Assembly (NCBI RefSeq): GCF_000427465.1
Contig: NZ_ATYB01000008.1
Span: 1,240,001-1,304,000 of the forward strand
DNA length: 64,000 nucleotides
Source of the DNA: Sinorhizobium arboris LMG 14919
Lineage (GTDB): Bacteria > Pseudomonadota > Alphaproteobacteria > Rhizobiales > Rhizobiaceae
Reading direction: 5' to 3'
The position numbers and the translations under genes were made by a program. Under the pieces are notes generated by a model. It saw only the letters and a program-made list of their open reading frames with translations. It searched no databases and had not been told where the DNA came from. This document shows, one piece after another, positions 54,486 through 63,563 of the stretch (position 1 is its first letter; each line of letters starts with the position of its first letter).

Positions 54486-55481
54486 ATGCTAAAGCAACTA
54501 AAGGGGGCGGTTGCCGCTCTCGTGCTTCTTGCTGGCGGTGCAGCGGCCGCCGATTACCCTGAACAGGACATACAGGGCGTCATCCAGTGGGGCGCAGGAG
54601 GCAGCACAGACCTCGTCATGCGTGCGGTTGCCCCGCATGCCGAAAAGGTCCTCGGACGCAGTATCGTGATGACTAACAAGACCGGCGGCGTCGGCGCCAT
54701 CGCAACGCAGTTCGTCGCTTCACGGCCGTCCGATGGCTACACGCTGCTGATGGGTGCGGAGAATCCGCAGCTCTACAAGGTGATGGGTCTCTCCCAGACC
54801 GATTACGCCGATTTCTATCCGGTCAACGTGCTGGCGCGCGGCATACCCGTGCTGGTCGCCAACAACGACGCGCCGTTCAGCACGATCAAGGAGCTCGTCG
54901 AGTACGTACAGGCTAATCCCGGAAAGGTGAAGATGGGCTCGACCGGCCCGGGCGGTCTGCCGTCCGTCGTCGGCGGCATGCTCTCGACACAGCTCGACTT
55001 CAAGGTGACCGCCGTTCCCTTCGACGGGGACGGTCCGGCCCTGACGGCCATGCAGGGCGGCGCGGTGGATTTCATGCCGGCCGTTCTCGGTGCTGCCGTC
55101 GAACATGTGAAGGCCGGCCGCATCAAGATACTCGGCATCTTCGACAAGGAAGCAAATCCGGTATTGCCCGATGCCAAGCCGATTGTCGAAGACTACCCGC
55201 AATTCGAGAAGTTCATGCCGTGGGGTCCGTTCTTCGGCGTCTTCGTCAAGCGCGACACGCCCGACAACGTCAAGGCGAAGCTGGTCGAAGCCTTCAAAAC
55301 CGGTGCAGAATCGGCCGAATTCCAGAAGCTTCTGGCGGATCGCGGCTATGTTTCGATGAGCATCTCCGGCGAGGAGGCCGATGCCTTCCTGAAGAAATGG
55401 CAGTCGACCACCGCATGGGTGGTCTATGATGCAGGGATCGCCAAGACGTCGCCGGAAGAGTTCGGCATTCCGAAGCCCTGA
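54486..55481 (+). CDS. tctC: Tripartite tricarboxylate-type transporter binding protein (TctC)
   Basis: This 331-residue periplasmic protein has a signal peptide (to about residue 22, AAAADYPEQD) and the TctC/Bug fold: GAGGSTDLVMRAVAPHAEKVLGRSIVMTNKTGGVGAIATQFVA near the N-terminus, and the second binding loop GSTGPGGLPSVVGGML. It delivers an anionic solute to TctBA. Enzymes downstream suggest that the solute is shikimate or a similar hydroaromatic acid (inference). ATG 54486 follows TTGGGAGG. The 157-base leader presumably holds the promoter. Confidence 0.88.
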   Translation: MLKQLKGAVAALVLLAGGAAAADYPEQDIQGVIQWGAGGSTDLVMRAVAPHAEKVLGRSIVMTNKTGGVGAIATQFVASRPSDGYTLLMGAENPQLYKVMGLSQTDYADFYPVNVLARGIPVLVANNDAPFSTIKELVEYVQANPGKVKMGSTGPGGLPSVVGGMLSTQLDFKVTAVPFDGDGPALTAMQGGAVDFMPAVLGAAVEHVKAGRIKILGIFDKEANPVLPDAKPIVEDYPQFEKFMPWGPFFGVFVKRDTPDNVKAKLVEAFKTGAESAEFQKLLADRGYVSMSISGEEADAFLKKWQSTTAWVVYDAGIAKTSPEEFGIPKP

Positions 55482-55556
55482 CGGCTAATTGGAACCGGCC
55501 GGTCCGGCGGTGGGCCGGCCAGAAGCCATGGAGCGGCGAGGGGAGGAGATCCACGC

Positions 55557-56078
55557 ATGCAAGCTCAAAATCAATCGAGGCGCCCTGGAGAGCTGGTCTT
55601 TAACGTGCTCCTGCTCGCATTCAGCCTCTTCATGTTCCTCGAGGCCTACCGTATTTCGGGCTTTACCTCGCTGAGTTCCGCCGGCGCCTTTCCCATGGCC
55701 ATGTCGGCCCTCATGGCTGCGACCTCGGCCATTTCGCTGGCGCGCTGCGTCCGGCGTAGTTCGCCGCAGGGGGGCTTTGCGCTTTTCCGCAGGGAGGTCA
55801 TGCCGCCGATCGTCGTCACCTTCGCGCTCTTCATTCTCGGCTATTCACTGCTTCTCGAGCCGCTCGGCTTCGTGCTTTCCTCCTTCATCTTCCTGCTGAT
55901 TTCCTCCTGGTTCCTGGAGGGGGGGCGTTTGAAGAAGGCGCTTCTCCTGTCGACCGTTTCGATCGTCTGCGTCTACGTCGTCTTCCGGCTGATCTTCCAG
56001 GTCGTGCTTCCGGAGGGTCTCTTGCCGGAGCGCAGCATCCTGGCGGCGATCGGCAGCCTGACGGGCGGAGGAAACTGA
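55557..56078 (+). CDS. tctB: Tripartite tricarboxylate-type transporter small membrane subunit (TctB)
   Basis: This 173-residue protein has four predicted hydrophobic segments (VFNVLLLAFSLFMFLEAYRI, GAFPMAMSALMAATSAI, PPIVVTFALFILGYSLLL, LGFVLSSFIFLLISSWFLEG) as in TctB, plus a final one. It is poorly conserved in sequence across the family, so identification rests on topology and position between tctC and tctA. ATG 55557 follows GGGGAGGAG. The gap to tctA is three bases. Confidence 0.85.
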   Translation: MQAQNQSRRPGELVFNVLLLAFSLFMFLEAYRISGFTSLSSAGAFPMAMSALMAATSAISLARCVRRSSPQGGFALFRREVMPPIVVTFALFILGYSLLLEPLGFVLSSFIFLLISSWFLEGGRLKKALLLSTVSIVCVYVVFRLIFQVVLPEGLLPERSILAAIGSLTGGGN

Positions 56079-56081
56079 ACC

Positions 56082-57620
56082 ATGGACGCTCTCGCCTATC
56101 TCTTTTCCTCCTGGCTCCAGCCGGAACTCTTGGCACTGACAGCGCTGGGGACCTTTGCCGGCATCTATATCGGCGCCATTCCCGGCCTCTCCGTCACCAT
56201 GGCGGTTTCGATCCTGATCTCCTTCACCTTCAGCTGGGAGGTCAATCCGGCGCTGGCGCTGATGAACGGCATCTTCATGGGCGGCGTTTACGGCGGCTCG
56301 CGCACCGCAATCCTGCTCAACATCCCCGGCGCTCCTGCGGCGATCGCCACTGCGCTCGACGGATATCCGCTCGCAAAGAAGGGGGAGGCCGGCACCGCCA
56401 TCGGGCTTTCCACGGTCATGTCCTTCTTCGGCGGCTTGCTCGGCATCCTTGTCCTGGCCGTTGCCGCACCCACCGTGAGCGAATTCGCCATCCTCTTCCA
56501 GCCGCGCGACTATATGCTGCTCGCGATCATGGGCATTCTTCTGGTTGGCTCGCTTTCGGGCGAGAGCCTTGCCAAGGGCATATTTGCCGGCACGCTCGGC
56601 ATGCTGCTCGGCACCGTGGGTCTCGATCCGATGACGGCGGAGCAACGCTTCACCTTCGGTTCCGTGCAACTCATGAACGGCATTTCTCCGGTCGCGCTCA
56701 TGATCGGTCTCTTCGGCGTATCGGAAGCGCTGTTGCAACTGCACAACCTTCATGCGCCCGCCATCAAGCAGAAGGTCGACAAGATCGTGCCTTCGCTTGC
56801 AGACGTTCGGAAATACCTCCCGCTCAGCCTCCAGACCTCTGCGATCGGCGTCATCATCGGCGCGCTCCCGGGCACGGGCGGCGATATCGCGGCGCTGATG
56901 GCCTACGATCACGCCAAGCGGGTTACGAAGGACCCGGAAGTGCCGTTCGGGGAAGGTGCGAAGGAGGGGCTGGTCGGACCGGAAACCGCCAACAACGCGG
57001 CCGTCGGCGGGGCCTATATCCCAATGCTGACCCTCGGCATTCCGGGCGATGCGGTGACCGCTATCATCATCGGCGCTCTCTTCATCCACGGGCTCAATCC
57101 CGGGCCGCTGCTGATGATCGAAAAGCCGGACATCTTCTGGTTCACGGTCGGGAACCTGGTGCTTGCCAACATATTCATGCTCGTGTTCGGCCTGACCGGA
57201 ATCCGGATCTTCACGCGCATCGTGGAATGCCCGAAGTCGATCCTGTTCCCGCTCATTCTTCTGCTCAGCGTCGTCGGCGCCTTCTCGATCAACAATTCCA
57301 TCGCGGACGTGTGGTGGATGCTGGGGTTCGGCGTCTTCGGCTATCTCCTTAAGCTCTATGGATATCAGGTGGGGCCGATCGTGCTCGGCATCATCCTCAG
57401 CAGGCTGATGGACGACAACTGGCGTCGGGCCATCATCTCCGAGCAGGATAGCGTTCCGGCGTTCCTCAACGGCGTGGTCACGAGTCCGCTGTCGCTCGGC
57501 TTGCTGCTGGTGATCCTCTTCGTGCTCGTCGGCCAGACGCCCCTGTGGAAGGCTTTCAGGAGCCGGCATGGCGATCCGGCGGATACGGGGCTCGGCACAT
57601 CCCTGAACGGAAAGGAATGA
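56082..57620 (+). CDS. tctA: Tripartite tricarboxylate-type transporter large membrane subunit (TctA)
   Basis: This 512-residue secondary transporter has about twelve hydrophobic helices and the repeated TctA signature with conserved glycines and prolines: IYIGAIPGLSVTMAVSILISF, GGVYGGSRTAILLNIPGAPAAIATALDGYPLAKKGEA in the first half, and VIIGALPGTGGDIAALMAYDHAKR in the second. It is powered by a cation gradient and takes its cargo from TctC. It overlaps neither neighbour but is three bases from each, making a tight operon with the shikimate dehydrogenase gene. Confidence 0.93.
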   Translation: MDALAYLFSSWLQPELLALTALGTFAGIYIGAIPGLSVTMAVSILISFTFSWEVNPALALMNGIFMGGVYGGSRTAILLNIPGAPAAIATALDGYPLAKKGEAGTAIGLSTVMSFFGGLLGILVLAVAAPTVSEFAILFQPRDYMLLAIMGILLVGSLSGESLAKGIFAGTLGMLLGTVGLDPMTAEQRFTFGSVQLMNGISPVALMIGLFGVSEALLQLHNLHAPAIKQKVDKIVPSLADVRKYLPLSLQTSAIGVIIGALPGTGGDIAALMAYDHAKRVTKDPEVPFGEGAKEGLVGPETANNAAVGGAYIPMLTLGIPGDAVTAIIIGALFIHGLNPGPLLMIEKPDIFWFTVGNLVLANIFMLVFGLTGIRIFTRIVECPKSILFPLILLLSVVGAFSINNSIADVWWMLGFGVFGYLLKLYGYQVGPIVLGIILSRLMDDNWRRAIISEQDSVPAFLNGVVTSPLSLGLLLVILFVLVGQTPLWKAFRSRHGDPADTGLGTSLNGKE

Positions 57621-57623
57621 CCG

Positions 57624-58481
57624 ATGGCGAAGCCCATCCGTCTCGGCCTGATCGGCGACAACATCGCCAATTCGCAGTCGCCGCGTCTGCATGTGCTGGC
57701 CGGCCGGCTTTGCGGGTTGGACGTTCGCTACGAACGGCTCGTGCCGGCGGCGATCGGCGAGCCTTTCGAGACCGTGTTTGCCCGCTGCCGCGCGGAGGGC
57801 TTTCGCGGCATCAACATCACCTATCCCTACAAGGAACAGGTGATGCGCTTCCTTTCGGTTCCGGATCGCGCGATCGCGGCGATCGGCGCTTGCAACACGG
57901 CGCTGTTCACGAATGAACCGCCGATCGGCCACAATACCGATTATACGGGCTTCATGAGCGCTTTTCGCGCGGCTTTCGGGGCCGCGAACCCGGGCAGGGT
58001 GGCCATGGCTGGGGCGGGAGGCGTCGGCAAGGCCGTGGCCTTCGGTCTTGCCGGGCTCGGCTGCGAAAAGCTGACGATCTATGACACCTCGCCGGAGCGG
58101 GTCTATCCTCTCGTGGCCTCCCTGCGAGATTCCGGCTTTGCGATGAAGGCCGAGATTGCGACCTCGATGGAAAAAGCGGTGGAAGATGCCGACGGGTTGG
58201 TGAACTCCACGCCTCTCGGCATGACCGGCAATCCCGGCAGCGCCATTGCAAAACACCTCGTCGCCGGCCGCCGCTGGGCCTTCGACGCCGTCTACACGCC
58301 GGTCGAGACGGAATTTCTGTCGTATTGCCGCTCGGCCGGGCTTGTCGTCATCAGCGGATACGAACTCTTCTTTCATCAGGGTGTCCACGCTTTCCGGCTG
58401 TTCACCGGCGCCGAAGTCGACGCCGCGGCGCTCAGGCGCGGCCTGGCAGAGGGCGAGGCCAGCGAGAGGATGTCGGCATGA
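57624..58481 (+). CDS. Shikimate/quinate dehydrogenase (AroE-like, NAD type)
   Basis: This 285-residue AroE-family enzyme oxidises shikimate (or quinate) to dehydroshikimate. The substrate motif ANSQSPRLH, catalytic Lys (NITYPYKEQV) and Asp (GHNTDYTGF), and glycine-rich cofactor loop (AGAGGVGKAVAFGLAGLG) are present. After strand 2 it has IYDTSPERV, with Asp where NADP-using AroE carries Arg (NRT), pointing to NAD use and a catabolic role. The gene is three bases after tctA and overlaps the next gene. No 3-dehydroquinate dehydratase is in the operon, so shikimate or dehydroshikimate is a more likely substrate than quinate (inference). Confidence 0.88.
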   Translation: MAKPIRLGLIGDNIANSQSPRLHVLAGRLCGLDVRYERLVPAAIGEPFETVFARCRAEGFRGINITYPYKEQVMRFLSVPDRAIAAIGACNTALFTNEPPIGHNTDYTGFMSAFRAAFGAANPGRVAMAGAGGVGKAVAFGLAGLGCEKLTIYDTSPERVYPLVASLRDSGFAMKAEIATSMEKAVEDADGLVNSTPLGMTGNPGSAIAKHLVAGRRWAFDAVYTPVETEFLSYCRSAGLVVISGYELFFHQGVHAFRLFTGAEVDAAALRRGLAEGEASERMSA

Positions 58482-60367
58482 AGACCTCGATTGCGACCGT
58501 TTCGATCAGCGGTACTCTTTCCGAGAAGCTCGCCGCCGTTGCTGCGTCAGGGTTCGACGGAGTGGAGATATTCGAGAACGATTTCCTGACCTTCGACGGT
58601 TCGCCGGCCGAGGTCGGCCGCATGGTTCGCGACCACGGGCTGGAGGTGACGCTTTTTCAGCCGTTTCGCGATTTCGAAGGCCTGCCGGAACCGCACCGTT
58701 CACGCGCTTTCGACCGGGCGGAGCGCAAGTTCGACGTGATGCAGGAGCTTGGAACGGAACTGATGCTCGTCTGCTCCAGCATTTCGCCACTTGCATTGGG
58801 CGGCATCGACCGCGCCGCCGATGATCTCAGCGAGCTGGGCGAGAGAGCGGCCAGGCGTGGCTTGCGCGTTGGGTACGAGGCGCTTGCCTGGGGCCGGCAT
58901 GTCAACGACCACCGGGATGCATGGGAGATCGTGCGGCGGGCCGACCACCCGAATATCGGGCTGATCCTCGACAGTTTTCACACCCTTTCGCGCAATATAG
59001 ATCTGCGGTCGATCCGCTCCATTCCAGGGGACCGCATCTTCATCGTTCAGCTCGCTGACGCGCCGCGGATCGACATGGATCTTCTGTATCTGAGCCGCCA
59101 TTTCCGCAACATGCCCGGCGAGGGCGATCTTCCGATCGTCGAATTCATGTCGGCTGTCGCCGCGACCGGCTATGACGGCGCCATATCGCTCGAGATCTTC
59201 AACGACCAGTTCCGGGGCGGGTCGCCCAGGGCAATCGCGGAGGACGGGCATCGTTCGCTCGTTTACCTGATGGATCGGGTGAAGCGGCGCGAACCGGTTG
59301 TGAAGAGCGTGGAGGTCATGCCCGACCGAGTGGAGGTGCTGGGCATCGAATTCGTGGAGTTCACGGCCGATCGGTCGGAGGCGGAGGCACTCGGCTTGCT
59401 TATGCAGACCATGGGTTTTCACGCCGTCGCCTCGCATCGCGAAAAATCCGTGGCTCTGTGGCGCCAGGGTCGCGATGATGGAGGCGTAAACATCGTCATC
59501 AACACCGAGCAGAAGGGCTTCGCTCATTCGAGCTATTTGGTGCACGGCGCATCGGCCTATGCGATCGGCCTCAAAGTGCCCGATGCCTCGGCCGCCATCG
59601 AGCGCTCGCGTGCACTCGGCGCCGAAATATTCCTGCCCGAGGCGGGCGAAGGCGAGGGGGCGATGGCCGCAATCCGCGGCATCGGTGGCGGCCTGATTTA
59701 TTTCCTCGACGAGACCGACGACGTCTGGTCGCGCGAATTCGTACCGTTGAGGGATGGGCCTCAGGGATCATCGCCTCTCGTCGCCATCGACCATGTGGCG
59801 CAATCCATGAAAGGGGAGGAGCTCCCGAGCTGGCTGCTTTTCTACACGTCGATCCTCAATGCCGACAAGTTGGCGCAGGTCGACATCGTCGATCCTGCCG
59901 GCCTGATCCGCAGTCAGGTCGTGGAGAATGCGAGCGGGACGCTTCGGCTGACGTTGAACGGGGCCGACAACCACCGCACGCTGGCCGGCCACTTCATCGC
60001 AGAGAGTTTCGGCTCGGGTGTTCAGCATGTGGCCTTCCGCACCGATGATATCTTTGCGGCCGCCGAACGCATGCGCCGCAGCGGCTTCCGCCCATTGGCA
60101 ATCTCACGCAACTACTATGACGACATCGAGGTCCGGTTCGGGCTCGAGCCTGACTTCGTCGACCGGCTGAGGGACGAGAACATCCTCTATGACCGCGATG
60201 AGGACGGCGAGTATTTCCAGATCTATGGCCCGACCTATGGAGAGGGCTTTTTCTTCGAAATCGTCGAGCGGCGCGCCGGCTATCGCGGCTATGGTGCAAC
60301 CAACGCGCCCTTCCGCATCGCCGCTCAGAAACGCTCGCTTCGGCCCGCCGGAATGCCGGCCCTTTAG
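58478..60367 (+). CDS. quiC: 3-dehydroshikimate dehydratase with C-terminal VOC/HPPD-like domain (QuiC type)
   Basis: This 629-residue bimodular enzyme converts 3-dehydroshikimate to protocatechuate. Residues 1-280 form a sugar-isomerase-like TIM barrel with metal ligands such as Glu in VGYEALAW, Asp/His in LILDSFHTLS and Glu in AISLEIFND. Residues 300-610 resemble 4-hydroxyphenylpyruvate dioxygenase; presumed metal ligands are His (AIDHVAQ), His (GVQHVAFRT) and Glu (FFFEIVERR), and QIYGPTYGEGFFFEIVERR is typical. Pseudomonas putida QuiC1 has the same layout. ATG 58478 overlaps the dehydrogenase stop, and its own stop overlaps the convergent pcaQ stop by three bases. Confidence 0.9.
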   Translation: MKTSIATVSISGTLSEKLAAVAASGFDGVEIFENDFLTFDGSPAEVGRMVRDHGLEVTLFQPFRDFEGLPEPHRSRAFDRAERKFDVMQELGTELMLVCSSISPLALGGIDRAADDLSELGERAARRGLRVGYEALAWGRHVNDHRDAWEIVRRADHPNIGLILDSFHTLSRNIDLRSIRSIPGDRIFIVQLADAPRIDMDLLYLSRHFRNMPGEGDLPIVEFMSAVAATGYDGAISLEIFNDQFRGGSPRAIAEDGHRSLVYLMDRVKRREPVVKSVEVMPDRVEVLGIEFVEFTADRSEAEALGLLMQTMGFHAVASHREKSVALWRQGRDDGGVNIVINTEQKGFAHSSYLVHGASAYAIGLKVPDASAAIERSRALGAEIFLPEAGEGEGAMAAIRGIGGGLIYFLDETDDVWSREFVPLRDGPQGSSPLVAIDHVAQSMKGEELPSWLLFYTSILNADKLAQVDIVDPAGLIRSQVVENASGTLRLTLNGADNHRTLAGHFIAESFGSGVQHVAFRTDDIFAAAERMRRSGFRPLAISRNYYDDIEVRFGLEPDFVDRLRDENILYDRDEDGEYFQIYGPTYGEGFFFEIVERRAGYRGYGATNAPFRIAAQKRSLRPAGMPAL

Positions 60368-61371
60368 GGCTCTGTATGTGAAATAGGCCGCCTCTGGCCT
60401 GCCGGCCGGCGAGAGGGGGCGGCAACTTTTCCTGATTGCTGCGCCGCCGTCTTTGCGCCCGCAGCCATCGCCGCCTCGCGCAGCGTCTGCATCAGGATCG
60501 AAAGCGGCAGCGAGGGGATCGCGTCGGTGCGCATGGTGAGGCCGACGGGTCCCCTGGTCTCGCTCGTGTCGACCGGCAGCGCCGCCAATACGCCATCCGC
60601 GATATCCGTGGCGACGACGCCCGCCGATATGATCCAGATGGCGTCGCTCGAGCGCACGAAGGCCCGGCCGAAGGAATCCGAGACGGTCTCGATCTGGTTC
60701 GGCAGGCCGGCAATGCCGTTGGCGATCAGAAAATGCTCGACGAAAGGCCGGATGATCGAAGCGCGGGTGGGCATCAGGACCGGGTAGTCGCTCAGATGGG
60801 CGAAAACCGACCGCCCGCCGGAGGTGAGCGGGTGGCCGGAGCGCACCGCGAAGACCACTTGTTCCGAGTAGAGGTGCTCGAAGGAAAAGCCGGTCATCTT
60901 GTCGGGGGCTGCAAGTCTGCCGACGACCAGGTCGAGATCGCCAACGCGCAACTGTTCGAGAAGCACTGCGTTTTCCCCGGTGACTATCTTGATGCGTGCG
61001 CCGGTGTTTTCCTTCAGGAACAGCGCGATGGCGCCGGGCATGATGCGGGTCGAGACGGTCGGAAGCGCGCCCACGCGGATCGGCGGACCATCGCCGGACC
61101 GCTCCTGCGACACGGAGTCGAGGCCCTGCTTGAGCGCCGTCAGCGCGGCGCCCGCGTGGCGCAGGAAGACCTCGCCGTAGCGGGTGATCTTGATGCCGCG
61201 GCCCTCGCGCTCGACCATGGCGACACCTAGAACCTCTTCGAGTTCCCGGATCGTCTTGGTGACCGCCGGCTGGGTGACATGCAGGAGTTCGGCCGCCTTC
61301 ACCACGCTCTTCTGGCGTGCGACCTCGACAAATGTCTGCAGATGGCGAAACTTGACGCGAGCGTCGATCAC
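60364..61371 (-). CDS. pcaQ: LysR-type regulator PcaQ
   Basis: PcaQ activates pcaDCHGB in rhizobia with beta-carboxy-cis,cis-muconate and beta-ketoadipate as inducers. The 335-residue protein has the helix-turn-helix VKFRHLQTFVEVARQKSVVKAAELLHVTQPAVTKTIRELEEVLGV and a LysR effector domain (PIRVGALPTVSTRIMPGAIALFLKENTGARIKIVTGENAVLLEQLRVGDLDLVVGRL). The GTG at 61371 is chosen because the PcaQ site lies just upstream; an ATG at 61416 would place the site inside the gene. It is divergent from pcaD and convergent with quiC, with overlapping stops. Confidence 0.93.
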   Translation of the reverse strand: MIDARVKFRHLQTFVEVARQKSVVKAAELLHVTQPAVTKTIRELEEVLGVAMVEREGRGIKITRYGEVFLRHAGAALTALKQGLDSVSQERSGDGPPIRVGALPTVSTRIMPGAIALFLKENTGARIKIVTGENAVLLEQLRVGDLDLVVGRLAAPDKMTGFSFEHLYSEQVVFAVRSGHPLTSGGRSVFAHLSDYPVLMPTRASIIRPFVEHFLIANGIAGLPNQIETVSDSFGRAFVRSSDAIWIISAGVVATDIADGVLAALPVDTSETRGPVGLTMRTDAIPSLPLSILMQTLREAAMAAGAKTAAQQSGKVAAPSRRPAGQRRPISHTEP

Positions 61372-61379
61372 GGGATCGT

Positions 61380-61395
61380 ATAACCTTCTGGTTAA
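61380..61395. promoter_or_regulatory. PcaQ-binding site between pcaQ and pcaD
   Basis: ATAACCTTCTGGTTAA matches the ATAACC-N4-GGTTAA site described for PcaQ in S. meliloti exactly. It lies nine bases from the pcaQ start codon and about 70 from pcaD, so it can repress pcaQ and activate pcaDCHGB. Confidence 0.88.
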
Positions 61396-61465
61396 GGAAA
61401 GGCCACGAAATATCATTTTACCTAACCAGATGAAACATCCAATTTGGTGAGCGAGGAGATCTGCC

Positions 61466-62272
61466 GTGCAATTCACCCGCATCAACGACGTCACGATCCA
61501 TTATCGCGTGGTTGGCACGGTCACGCAAAAGCCCGCGCTCGTCTTCATCAACTCGCTCGGCACGGATTTCCGTATCTGGCGCGATATCGTCCTCCGGCTG
61601 GCCGGCGATTTCGCCATCATACTTTATGACAAGCGTGGTCACGGGCTGTCCGATATCGGCCAGGTTCCCTATTCCATCGAGGATCATGCGACCGATCTCG
61701 CCGGTCTCCTCGATCGCCTTTCCGTGAAACAGGCGTTCGTTTGCGGTCTTTCGGTCGGTGGTCTCATCGCGCAATCGCTCTATGTGCGCCGTCCGGACCT
61801 CGTGCGGGCGCTCGTGCTTTGCGACACCGCGCACAAGATTGGCGCCGCCGAGTTCTGGGATGCCCGCATCGCGGCGATCGAGGCGCATGGCATCGAGGCG
61901 ATCGCCGATGGCGTACTCGAACGCTGGTTCACGCCGGCCTTTCGGCGGCCCGAAAACCTCGCCTTCAGCGGATACCGAAACATGCTGGTCCGCCAGCCTG
62001 TGCCGGGTTATGTCGGCACCTGCGCCGCAATCCGCGACGCCGATTTCACGGAAGCCGCAGGCAGGATAGCGGTTCCGGTGCTCTGCGTCGTCGGCGACCA
62101 GGACGGTTCGACGCCGCCGGACCTGGTCCGCTCGACGGCCGAACTCATTCCGGGCGCGCGGTTCGAGGTCATCCGCCGGGCGGGACATATCCCCTGCGTC
62201 GAGCAGCCGGAGGCTCTGACGTCGGTGCTGAGGCGCTTCTTTCGATCCGTATTGCCTGGAGACAAACCATGA
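61466..62272 (+). CDS. pcaD: 3-oxoadipate enol-lactonase
   Basis: PcaD hydrolyses beta-ketoadipate enol-lactone to beta-ketoadipate. The 268-residue alpha/beta hydrolase has nucleophile Ser96 in FVCGLSVGGLIAQS, the His in RRAGHIPCVEQPE and the Asp in VVGDQDGSTPPDLV. A GTG start at 61466 follows GCGAGGAG. It is the first gene of pcaDCHG and its stop overlaps the pcaC start (ATGA). Confidence 0.93.
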   Translation: MQFTRINDVTIHYRVVGTVTQKPALVFINSLGTDFRIWRDIVLRLAGDFAIILYDKRGHGLSDIGQVPYSIEDHATDLAGLLDRLSVKQAFVCGLSVGGLIAQSLYVRRPDLVRALVLCDTAHKIGAAEFWDARIAAIEAHGIEAIADGVLERWFTPAFRRPENLAFSGYRNMLVRQPVPGYVGTCAAIRDADFTEAAGRIAVPVLCVVGDQDGSTPPDLVRSTAELIPGARFEVIRRAGHIPCVEQPEALTSVLRRFFRSVLPGDKP

Positions 62273-62673
62273 GCGATGCTTCTGCGCCTTCCGAGCGCTA
62301 CCGACAGGGAATGGCGACGCGCCGCGCCGTTCTCGGCGACAGCCATGTCGACCGGGCACAATCGGCGTCCACCGAATTCGACAGTCCCTTCCAGCAACTG
62401 ATCACCGAAGCCGCCTGGGGGCATGTCTGGTCGCGCCCCGGTTGGACCAAGCGGGAGCGGTCGATCGTCACCATCGCGCTGCTCGCCGCCCTCGGGCAGG
62501 ACGAAGAGGTGGCCATGCATGTCCGCGCCACTGCCAATACCGGGGCGACGCGCGAAGATGTTTGCGAGGCACTCCTGCATGTGGCCATCTATGCTGGGGT
62601 TCCCGCAGCCAATCACGCGATCAAGATCGTCAAGCAGGTATATGCGGAAATGGATGCCGGCAGGACGGCGTGA
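62269..62673 (+). CDS. pcaC: 4-carboxymuconolactone decarboxylase
   Basis: PcaC removes CO2 from gamma-carboxymuconolactone to give the enol-lactone. The 134-residue helical protein has the family stretches TEAAWGHVWSRPGWTKRERSIVTIALLAALGQDEEVAMHVRATANTGATREDVCEALLHVAIYAGVPAANHAIKI, with conserved Glu, His and Cys. It overlaps pcaD by four bases and is followed by a 130-base gap before pcaH, without a visible gene or strong hairpin. Confidence 0.94.
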   Translation: MSDASAPSERYRQGMATRRAVLGDSHVDRAQSASTEFDSPFQQLITEAAWGHVWSRPGWTKRERSIVTIALLAALGQDEEVAMHVRATANTGATREDVCEALLHVAIYAGVPAANHAIKIVKQVYAEMDAGRTA

Positions 62674-62803
62674 CGGCTGCGTGGTGCCTTTGATCGTAGC
62701 CGACTGAGAGACAAGAGCATGCAGCAAATCAAAGCGCTGCAGCGAATTTCGCGCCTCTGATGAGACACCCGGCGCCACAGATCAAGATGAGGGAGGAGCG
62801 ACA

Positions 62804-63553
62804 ATGTCCCACAATCAGAACGGCAAGGTCGAAACGGGCGCCTTTTTTGCCCGCGACCGTGCCTGGCACCCGCCGGCCTTCGCGCCGGGGTACAAGACCT
62901 CCGTGCTGCGCTCGCCGCAGAAGGCGCTGCTCTCGCTCGACGGCACCATATCGGAGATCACCGGCCCGGTCTTCGGCCATTCGATGCTCGGCGACCTCGA
63001 CAACGACCTGATCCATAATTTCGCCGGTCCCGGTGAAAGCGCAATCGGCGAACGCATCATCGTCCATGGCCGCGTGCTCGACGAACGCGGCCGCCCGGTT
63101 CGAGGTGCTCTTGTCGAGTTCTGGCAGGCGAATGCCGGCGGGCGCTACCGTCACAAGAAGGAAAGCTATCTGGCGCCGCTCGATCCGAATTTCGGCGGAT
63201 GCGGCAGAACGATTGCCGACGAGGACGGCCGTTACTGGTTCCGCACGGTCAAGCCCGGAGCCTATCCCTGGCCGAACGGGGTCAACGACTGGCGGCCGGC
63301 CCATATTCATTTCTCGATCTTCGGCCACGGTTTCGCCCAGCGCCTGATTACGCAGATGTATTTCGAAGGCGATCCGATGATCTGGAAATGTCCAATCGTC
63401 GGCACGATTCCGGACCGCCGGGCAATCGAGCAGCTGATCGCGGCTCTCGATTGGGGCAACACGGTGCCGATGGATGCGCGCGCCTACAAGTTCGACATCG
63501 TGCTGCGCGGCCGCCGCTCGACCTTCTTCGAAAACCGGCCGGAAGGGAATTGA
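62804..63553 (+). CDS. pcaH: Protocatechuate 3,4-dioxygenase beta subunit
   Basis: PcaH is the iron-bearing subunit of the intradiol dioxygenase that cleaves protocatechuate to beta-carboxy-cis,cis-muconate. The ligands fit exactly: Tyr115 (GGRYRHKKE), Tyr154 (PGAYPWP), His167 and His169 ([11 protein letters not shown]), with spacings of 39, 13 and 2 as in the Pseudomonas enzyme. The protein has 249 residues, normal length. ATG 62804 follows GGGAGGAGCG. It is followed after ten bases by pcaG. Confidence 0.96.
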   Translation: MSHNQNGKVETGAFFARDRAWHPPAFAPGYKTSVLRSPQKALLSLDGTISEITGPVFGHSMLGDLDNDLIHNFAGPGESAIGERIIVHGRVLDERGRPVRGALVEFWQANAGGRYRHKKESYLAPLDPNFGGCGRTIADEDGRYWFRTVKPGAYPWPNGVNDWRPAHIHFSIFGHGFAQRLITQMYFEGDPMIWKCPIVGTIPDRRAIEQLIAALDWGNTVPMDARAYKFDIVLRGRRSTFFENRPEGN

Positions 63554-63563
63554 GGAGGCACCG

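Noticed and set aside
55845..58388. Minus-strand open frame of 847 codons opposite tctB, tctA and the dehydrogenase
   Set aside because: Low-complexity Arg/Asp/Gln/Glu translation, antisense to three well-supported genes.
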